From the NCBI GenBank assembly GCA_002320455.1, contig DCKU01000178.1, positions 1 to 15,607 on the forward strand: 15,607 bases of DNA, written 5' to 3'. Below, piece by piece: positions 14,049 to 15,607 of this stretch (position 1 is its first letter; each line of letters begins with the position of its first letter). This DNA comes from Salinisphaera sp. UBA1666. GTDB lineage: Bacteria; Pseudomonadota; Gammaproteobacteria; Nevskiales; Salinisphaeraceae. Under the pieces are notes generated by a model. The model was not told where the DNA came from. It was given only the letters and a program-made list of their open reading frames with translations, and made no database searches. The translations under genes and the position numbers were made by a program.

Positions 14049-14078
14049 ATCATTGGGCATTAACTTGAATCAGTCAAG
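14049..14078 (-). promoter_or_regulatory. Candidate furA promoter and overlapping FurA operator
   Basis: On the minus strand TTGACT (14077-14072) and AATGAT (14054-14049) are spaced 17 bp, giving a start of transcription near 14042, only a few bases before the ATG at 14038. The -35 lies in the inverted repeat CTTGA-CTGAT-TCAAG (14078-14064), inside an AT-rich patch that stands out from its surroundings. The mycobacterial furA operator, as I remember it, has a similar TCTTGACT core over the -35. Autoregulation is inferred. Confidence 0.5.
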
Positions 14079-14211
14079 AATAGCCTCACGCACGAGAAAT
14101 CATCATTTCGATAGCTCCCGGCAATAGAGCGACGATCGTGCCAGCGCGTGACCGCACCGCCGACGCACAGCCTGCCGCGGTCGAATGACGTCTCGGTGAC
14201 CGTGGCCCGTT

Positions 14212-15228
14212 CTAGCCCCCGCGCAACGCATCGATTCGCGCGGCCAGTGCAGCCACCGATCGCGGCGCGCTGCCCTCGGCCTTGTTATTCACGGTAACGA
14301 ACACCGGTTGGCCGGCGCCGGCCGTGCCGGCGGCCACCCGGGCGATGTCGTCGCGCGTGGTGTCGTCCGGATCCACGAGCGTGTCGAACGGCGCATAGCT
14401 GGCCTTGGCCTGTTCGTAGCCATGGATGCCATGTCGCATGTTCAAGTTCCAACGACAGACGAACGGCCCCGGCCACAGCGCGCGCAGCATGGGTAATTGT
14501 CGGGCCACCGGCGGCAGCCGTGGGTGCAGACCCAGGCAATACGTGGCCCCGGCATCTTTCGAGGCATCGATCAGCGATTGGCACAGCCATTCAGGGTCAC
14601 GCACTTCGACCGCGAGCACCACGTGATCGGATACCGTCTCGCGCGCCGCTCCGAGCATGGCGTGCAAGTCAGCGATCGTACGCTCGATATCGTTTCGGGT
14701 CGCGGCCATAAGCGGGCTGAACTGAAACACGAGCGCCCCCAGACAATCGCCCAAGCCGTCCGCAGCGGGCTCGGCCAGCAGCGAGCGTGCCAGCTCGGCG
14801 CGCATGAAATCCGGGTTAGGCGCGCGGGCCTTACCGCCGCTGCCCCGTGTGAGGCTGTCGGTGATCTGGGCCGGCGCCTTGACGACATACTTAAACCCGT
14901 CGGGCACCGCATCGGCATAAGCCGCAAACTGTGCGCGGGTCAGGGGCTGATAAAACGCCCGGTCCAGGCTAACCGCTTTGAACAGCGGATGTTTGGCATA
15001 GGCTGAAATGCCCTCGCGCGACAGGCGTTTGTCGGAATAGTCACCGTCCCACACCAAGCCCCGCCAGCCGGGAAAGTTCCAGGACGACGTCCCCAAGTGA
15101 AGGCCAGCCGGCAGCCGGGCCGCCAGCGCATGCGTCGCGCTGTCCTGCTCGGCTGCGCCGGGCGGGCGGTCCTCCGGCAACGTTTCAGGGAACAGCCCGG
15201 CATCACCGGCGCCCGGCTGGCGCCCCAT
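14212..15228 (-). CDS. DUF72 family protein (YecE-like)
   Basis: Conserved TIM-barrel-like protein of unknown function, 338 residues. The start at 15228 is preferred over 15288 because its ATG shares one base with the upstream stop (TGATG) and GAAGG lies a few nt before it. Seen: a non-conserved N-terminal leader rich in Pro and Gly (1-42), then LGTSSWNFPGWRGLVWDG (45-62), SLDRAFYQPLT (87-97), VPDGFKYVVKAPAQITD (108-124), ALVFQFSPL (165-173), a VVLAVEVRDPEWL strand and a late FVTVNNKAEGSAPRS segment, all in the order expected of DUF72. No signal peptide. It is the second gene of a two-gene unit with the DUF3144 gene. No reaction can be assigned. Confidence 0.88.
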   Translation of the reverse strand: MGRQPGAGDAGLFPETLPEDRPPGAAEQDSATHALAARLPAGLHLGTSSWNFPGWRGLVWDGDYSDKRLSREGISAYAKHPLFKAVSLDRAFYQPLTRAQFAAYADAVPDGFKYVVKAPAQITDSLTRGSGGKARAPNPDFMRAELARSLLAEPAADGLGDCLGALVFQFSPLMAATRNDIERTIADLHAMLGAARETVSDHVVLAVEVRDPEWLCQSLIDASKDAGATYCLGLHPRLPPVARQLPMLRALWPGPFVCRWNLNMRHGIHGYEQAKASYAPFDTLVDPDDTTRDDIARVAAGTAGAGQPVFVTVNNKAEGSAPRSVAALAARIDALRGG

Positions 15229-15539
15229 CAGGCGCCTTCGTCGGCCGGGCCGCCACCCGAGGTATAACGCTCGAAGTGCGTCATGCACTCGTCCAGATGG
15301 TCCTCGAACATCTTGCGATATTGGTCGGTGAAGTAGTTGACCGCATTTTCACGCTCGGCGGCCAGCTGCTCCCGATCGGCCACGCTGGCGGCCACCTGAA
15401 AGGCGTTGAAACGCGCGGTTGCATACATCGCCGACGCACTGACCTGGCCGGTGGGCACCTCGTTGGCCTGTCGGTTGAGCGTTTCGATCAAGGCATCGGC
15501 GCGAGCGCGAAATGCCGGCGACAAACGGTTGTCACTCAT
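15228..15539 (-). CDS. DUF3144 family protein
   Basis: Small helical protein of unknown function, 103 residues. Seen: MSDNRLSPAFRARADALIET, then SASAMYATARFNAFQVAASV (34-53) and ENAVNYFTDQYRKMFEDHLD (64-83), which match the DUF3144 pattern of a helix with A-R-[FY]-x-A-F and a second helix with F-x-x-Q-[FY]-R-x-M. There is no obvious Shine-Dalgarno before the ATG at 15539. Its TGA overlaps the start of the DUF72 gene by one base, so the two are very likely translationally coupled. The 68 bp upstream to the window edge shows no clear promoter. Confidence 0.8.
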   Translation of the reverse strand: MSDNRLSPAFRARADALIETLNRQANEVPTGQVSASAMYATARFNAFQVAASVADREQLAAERENAVNYFTDQYRKMFEDHLDECMTHFERYTSGGGPADEGA

Positions 15540-15607
15540 ACAAAAGTAAATCGGTTTGAGAGTTGAATCTTGGAAAAGCGGTCCGAGCTAGGGCGTGTCG
15601 TCATAAG

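Noticed and set aside
1..15607. CRISPR array, prophage or defence system
   Set aside because: No short regularly spaced repeats, Cas, phage structural or restriction genes are visible; the only tandem repeat is the two-copy array behind the tRNA.

Overview
The window looks like chromosomal DNA of a GC-rich gammaproteobacterium. The tRNA-Arg(TCG) with encoded CCA, the Ogt, bestrophin and DUF1244 relatives and the YjjA-like secreted protein all fit that; a Salinisphaera-like halotolerant genus is my guess from overall flavour, not something the sequence proves. Most genes are housekeeping or stress-related, set in short transcription units on both strands.

Layout. 1-459 (-): N-terminal third of a short-chain fatty acid transporter (AtoE family) whose family similarity stops abruptly near position 120, probably at the end of an inserted or rearranged segment. 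867-1268 (+): tautomerase. 1314-4034 (-): small hypothetical gene downstream of a large acyl-CoA dehydrogenase/oxidase that carries an N-terminal TerB-like domain. 4202-4672 (-): secreted YjjA/DUF2501 protein, divergent from a bestrophin-like channel at 4856-5770 (+). 5838-5914 (+): tRNA-Arg(TCG), followed by a degenerate tandem repeat of about 186 bp whose copies both begin with the last 19 nt of the tRNA. 6299-6532 (-): small membrane protein. 6682-7807 (+): YdjM-like membrane protein overlapping a GNAT acetyltransferase. 7928-9022 (+): branched-chain aminotransferase. 9302-10084 (-): periplasmic amino-acid binding protein, divergent from ogt (10197-10697, +). 10715-11032 (-): DUF1244 protein. 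11179-14038 (-): furA-katG oxidative stress operon with a strong terminator and a candidate operator/promoter. 14212-15539 (-): DUF3144 and DUF72 genes coupled by a TGATG overlap.

The most unusual element is the repeat array behind the tRNA. Its architecture (tandem units each starting with the last 19 nt of the tRNA gene, unit near 170-190 nt, GC-rich stringent-type promoter upstream) closely parallels the E. coli tyrT locus, whose distal repeats release rtT RNA during tRNA processing. I propose it as an rtT-like non-coding RNA attached to a tRNA-Arg. The second point of interest is the furA-katG unit, whose regulator resembles mycobacterial FurA far more than typical proteobacterial Fur or PerR, and whose candidate promoter implies a nearly leaderless mRNA.
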